In this document: positions 5,201 to 7,800 of the stretch, one piece after another
Numbering within the stretch: the stretch's first letter is position 1
Layout: every line of letters starts with the position of its first letter
Assembly (NCBI GenBank): GCA_026986085.1
Contig: JALSPE010000142.1
Coordinates: 1-7,800, forward strand
Source: Campylobacteraceae bacterium
GTDB lineage: Bacteria; Campylobacterota; Campylobacteria; Campylobacterales; Sulfurovaceae
Reading direction: 5' to 3'
DNA: 7,800 nucleotides
The notes under the pieces: model-generated
What the model was told of the DNA's origin: nothing
What the model saw: the letters and a program-made list of their open reading frames with translations, nothing else
Databases searched by the model: none
Translations under genes and position numbers: made by a program

Positions 5201-5589
5201 ATAAAAATTTAATAGCCCTAGCAGCTGCAACTCTATTTTTAATTATTTCAATACTTTTTAGTTATTCGCAAAAGAGTAATTTAGAGGTAGAGAGTGTTAA
5301 AATAGCCAAAGATATAAAAGAGGTAAAATATACTCAAGAACTTAAAAATCTCTGGAAAGGAAAAGGGACTAAAAGAAAAGTAGAGAGTGTTATAAACTCT
5401 ATTGTTGCATCTAAAATTGAGAGGTCTAATATAAAAAGAGGAAAAGCAGATATTAAACTAAATGCAATGAGTGATAAAGAGATAAATAGAGTTTTAACAA
5501 AACTAGCAATGTTGCCAATAAGCTTTAAAAGGCTGCAAATTGTTAGAAGTGGAGATGAATTTATATTGGAGTGCCTATGCGTTTGGTAA
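5197..5589 (+). CDS. gspM: GspM-like inner-membrane platform protein
   Basis: A 130-aa protein with one N-terminal membrane helix (about 4-22, NLIALAAATLFLIISILFS), a charged helical stretch (about 28-70) and a small alpha/beta periplasmic domain to the C-terminus. This is the GspM plan: a short cytoplasmic tip, one helix and a ferredoxin-like domain pairing with GspL. It is shorter than the usual GspM (about 160 aa). The ATG overlaps the gspL stop as ATGA (5197-5200), with a strong purine-rich site GAGGGGAG at 5183-5190. Primary sequence alone is not diagnostic; the call depends on topology and position directly after gspL and before gspN/gspC. C126 and C128 near the C-terminal end are noteworthy but unexplained. 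Confidence 0.75.
   Translation: MNKNLIALAAATLFLIISILFSYSQKSNLEVESVKIAKDIKEVKYTQELKNLWKGKGTKRKVESVINSIVASKIERSNIKRGKADIKLNAMSDKEINRVLTKLAMLPISFKRLQIVRSGDEFILECLCVW
5566..5571 (+). promoter_or_regulatory. Ribosome binding site that fixes the gspN-like start
   Basis: TTGGAG ends 5 nt before ATG 5577. The in-frame GTG at 5571 overlaps this site and so cannot be served by it. The ATG is therefore preferred. Confidence 0.6.
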
Positions 5590-6089
5590 GAAATCTATCT
5601 ATATTTTTATTGGCTTTATATTTAGGGATAATTTTGTTTATGCCAAAGAGTAACCTATATTACAAAGCCGAAGAGCTTTTAAAAAAGCAAGGTATTGTAA
5701 TAGGAAACGAAGAGTTAAAAAGCTCTTTAGTTGGCTTAAAGGTTATGCATCCTGTTGCATATTATCAGGGATTGGATGTTGCAAGAGCATCTATTATTGA
5801 TGCTAAAGTGCTTCTTTTTGTAAATATGTTAAGTGTAGAAGATATTGAGCTTTTAGGTGTAGCAAAAAATTTAAATATAGATATTAAGAGTCTAAAGGCT
5901 AACCACTCTATATTAAATCCATTTTATATAAAGTTAAATATTAATGGAAGTTTTGGGGTGGCAACTGGATATGTAGATTTAAATAGTAAAGTTGTGCATA
6001 TAGATATTATTGAGCCAAAAGATATCAATCCAATAAAGAGATATCTAAAAAAAGCTCAGAAAGGATGGTACTATGAGTCAAAATTCTAA
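5577..6089 (+). CDS. GspN-like T2SS membrane protein
   Basis: A 170-aa protein when started at ATG 5577, where the SD is properly spaced. One N-terminal membrane helix (about 5-22, RNLSIFLLALYLGIILF) precedes a periplasmic beta-rich domain with repeated short strands. GspN proteins are bitopic inner-membrane accessory components, usually about 250 aa, so this is a short version. The call is by position between gspM and gspC, topology and strand-rich C-terminal half. I recognise no diagnostic motif, so it could instead be a lineage-specific platform subunit. It overlaps gspM by 13 bp and gspC by 17 bp. Confidence 0.6.
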   Translation: MRLVRNLSIFLLALYLGIILFMPKSNLYYKAEELLKKQGIVIGNEELKSSLVGLKVMHPVAYYQGLDVARASIIDAKVLLFVNMLSVEDIELLGVAKNLNIDIKSLKANHSILNPFYIKLNINGSFGVATGYVDLNSKVVHIDIIEPKDINPIKRYLKKAQKGWYYESKF

Positions 6090-6939
6090 TAAGAGTGCCA
6101 TAGCTATTGCAACTGCTACAGTTTTGGGTTTGCTTGTAGCAAAAGCTTTTTGGGTTGGTTTGGATTATCTCTATTTGCCAAAGAGTGGAGTAGAAGTTGA
6201 AAAAGGTAGTGGTATTAAAAAGTTATATTATCATTATAACTTGGCATCTACAAAGCCAAAACCTGTAGTTAAAAATATAAATAAGAATAATAAACCAGCA
6301 CCAAAACCAAAAGAGCCTGAGAAGATAACAAAGTTTGTTTTAAAGGGGTTATATAATTCAAAAGCAAAAAAAGTTATAATTGTAATTTATAATGGCAAGA
6401 GTTATGCACTATCTTTAGGTGAAGAGCTTGAGGGGTATAAATTTATTAAATTAAAGTCAAGAAGTGCTATATTTGAAAAAGATGGCAAAGATTATAAGAT
6501 TGAGTTAAAGATAAAGCCTATTGCAAGAACTCAGAAGAGTTCAAGCTCAAACTATAGAGCACCTGTAACTACAAAGCCACAAAAAGTTAAGGTAGTAAAA
6601 AATGAGCCAGTAAGAGAGGGAGATACAACAGTAATTCCCAAAACTCTTTTCAATAAATATAAAGGCGATTTTAGGGCAATTAGAAGAAATGTAAATGCAG
6701 TTCCATATATGAGTAATGGAAAGCTTAGTGGTTTTAAGATAAGTTTTGTAAGAAGAGGTAGCGACTTTAGTAAATTGGGTTTAAAAAGAGGTGATATTAT
6801 TACAGCAATAAATGGAGAGCCGTTAGATAACTTTAAAGTTCCTTTAGAGTTTTTTAACAATATAGACTCATTAACAGCAGCAACATTTACAATAAAAAGA
6901 GGAAACGAAATTAAGGAGTTAGAGTATGAAGTTCGTTAA
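6073..6939 (+). CDS. gspC: GspC with HR and PDZ domains
   Basis: A 288-aa inner-membrane clamp protein linking the platform to the secretin. A short cytoplasmic tip and one membrane helix (about 8-30) are followed by a Lys/Pro-rich linker (61-85), the HR domain (about 86-147, with FVLKGLYNSK and YALSLGEELEGYKFIKL, typical of the GspC homology region that binds secretin N0), a second flexible linker (148-190) and a C-terminal PDZ domain (about 205-288) with GLKRGDIITAINGEPL at 236-251. Length and domain order match GspC with a PDZ rather than the coiled-coil version. The ATG overlaps the gspN-like gene by 17 bp and has AAGGA with a 7-nt spacer. It sits directly before gspD, as expected for a partner pair. 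Confidence 0.92.
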   Translation: MSQNSNKSAIAIATATVLGLLVAKAFWVGLDYLYLPKSGVEVEKGSGIKKLYYHYNLASTKPKPVVKNINKNNKPAPKPKEPEKITKFVLKGLYNSKAKKVIIVIYNGKSYALSLGEELEGYKFIKLKSRSAIFEKDGKDYKIELKIKPIARTQKSSSSNYRAPVTTKPQKVKVVKNEPVREGDTTVIPKTLFNKYKGDFRAIRRNVNAVPYMSNGKLSGFKISFVRRGSDFSKLGLKRGDIITAINGEPLDNFKVPLEFFNNIDSLTAATFTIKRGNEIKELEYEVR

Positions 6940-7800
6940 AAAATTACTAATAATTGGGTTAATATCGCTATCTGTAATTAATGCAGAAGAGTTAATTGAT
7001 GTAGATATAAATAATATGAACCTTAACGATTTTGTTAAGTATGTAGGAAAGATAGAGGGTAAAAATGTCTTAATTAATGGCAGACTCAATGGTAAGGTAG
7101 AGTTTGTGCCTACAAAAAAGATTAAAAAGAGCTCACTATTTTCTTTAGCTAACTCTATTCTTGGAAATAAAGGTTATGCTCTTGTTGATCATGGAGACTT
7201 TTTAGAGGTAGTAAAGGCTAATGATGCTGCTTCGGCTGGATTAGATGTAAGCAAAAATGTATCTGGAAAATTGATGAAAACAGTTTTGTTTCCTTTGAAA
7301 TACTCTAATGCTGCTGTTATTCGTGCAAAAATTAGACCTCTATTGCCTAGAAATGCCAAAGTTATCTCTTTTAAAGCAAATAATATGTTAGCAGTAACAG
7401 CATTTCCAAAAACGCTAAAGAGTGTGCAAAAGCTTATTGAGGCAATTGAGAGTTCTGGAAGAAGAGGAACAACAATAATAAAACTTAAAAATGCAGCTGT
7501 AAAAGATGTATATCAAAATGTAAATAATATCGCTAAGTTGCTGTTTCCTCAAACAATATCGAGTGAAAAGGTTGGTGTATTAAAAGATGACTCTACTAAT
7601 TCATTAGTATTGGTTGGGAAAAAGGCAAATGTTGATAAATTGCTAAAATATGTTTATAGGCTTGATGTAAAAGGGGAGGCTGTTGGGCAGAGGATGTATG
7701 TAATTCCTCTTAATAACTCTGATGTTGAAGATATGCAAAAAATTATAAGTAAACTTGTAGCACAAATGAATAATATGCCTATTCAAAATGCTGTAAAAGC
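6926..7800 (+). CDS. gspD: Secretin GspD, N-terminal part (runs off the right edge)
   Basis: The first 291 codons of the outer-membrane secretin, open to the window edge. A Sec signal peptide (about 1-20, basic MKFVKK then a hydrophobic core, probable cut after INA) is followed by N0 (about 23-97, including IDVDINNMNLNDFVKYVGKI and the GKNVLING strand), N1 (about 118-175, with VLFPLKYSNAAVIRAKIRPL), N2 (about 181-247, with DDSTNSLVLVG) and the start of N3 (from about 256, with YVIPLNNSDVEDM). These repeated KH-like ring domains in this order define GspD. The beta-barrel and any S-domain lie outside the window. AAGGAG at 6913-6918 is 7 nt from the ATG, and the gene overlaps gspC by 14 bp. It has no lipobox; the signal looks like type I. 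Confidence 0.95.
   Translation, partial: MKFVKKLLIIGLISLSVINAEELIDVDINNMNLNDFVKYVGKIEGKNVLINGRLNGKVEFVPTKKIKKSSLFSLANSILGNKGYALVDHGDFLEVVKANDAASAGLDVSKNVSGKLMKTVLFPLKYSNAAVIRAKIRPLLPRNAKVISFKANNMLAVTAFPKTLKSVQKLIEAIESSGRRGTTIIKLKNAAVKDVYQNVNNIAKLLFPQTISSEKVGVLKDDSTNSLVLVGKKANVDKLLKYVYRLDVKGEAVGQRMYVIPLNNSDVEDMQKIISKLVAQMNNMPIQNAVK

Noticed and set aside
5284..5395. Repeat of the word GTAGAGAGTGTTA in gspM
   Set aside because: It encodes VESV in two charged helical stretches and reflects codon bias and low complexity rather than a mobile or regulatory repeat.
6552..6860. Open frame of 102 codons on the minus strand
   Set aside because: It is antisense to the linker and PDZ domain of gspC, whose domain assignment is clear.

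Overview
The window is AT-rich and almost fully coding. Its low GC, AGA/ATA-rich codon use, extended -10 promoters without clear -35 boxes and tightly overlapping genes suggest a bacterium of the Campylobacterota (Sulfurimonas/Sulfurovum-like). That placement is inference from style and was not tested by any search. The main content is a type II secretion system (T2SS) locus split into two divergent operons, followed on the left by a small purine-uptake and salvage pair.

Leftward operon (minus strand, transcribed from about 3294 towards 116): the major pseudopilin gspG, two minor pseudopilins (177 aa gspH-like, 126 aa gspI-like), then after a 59-bp gap a purine permease of the AzgA/PbuG type and a Gpt-like purine phosphoribosyltransferase. 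The gap holds tandem TATAAT boxes and an inverted repeat that would mask the permease ribosome binding site in read-through mRNA. Positions 1-115 carry no gene.

Rightward operon (plus strand, 3385 to the window edge): gspK, gspL, gspM, gspN, gspC and the first 291 codons of gspD. Every junction overlaps (35, 4, 13, 17 and 14 bp), so translation is probably coupled. GspK would cap the pseudopilus, L/M/N/C form the inner-membrane platform, and GspC's HR domain would contact the N0 domain of the secretin GspD. The ATPase gspE, the platform protein gspF and the prepilin peptidase gspO are not in the window; E and F may lie to the right. No separate gspJ is visible.

The 113-bp divergent control region (3272-3384) has two overlapping -10 elements on opposite strands, a perfect 14-bp palindrome and a 10-bp-arm inverted repeat.

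I found no tRNA, rRNA, CRISPR, insertion sequence or unknown multi-gene system. The points most worth checking are the shared divergent promoter with its palindrome, the SD-masking hairpin before the permease, the cysteine cluster in the 177-aa pseudopilin, and the compact, gspJ-less composition of this T2SS.
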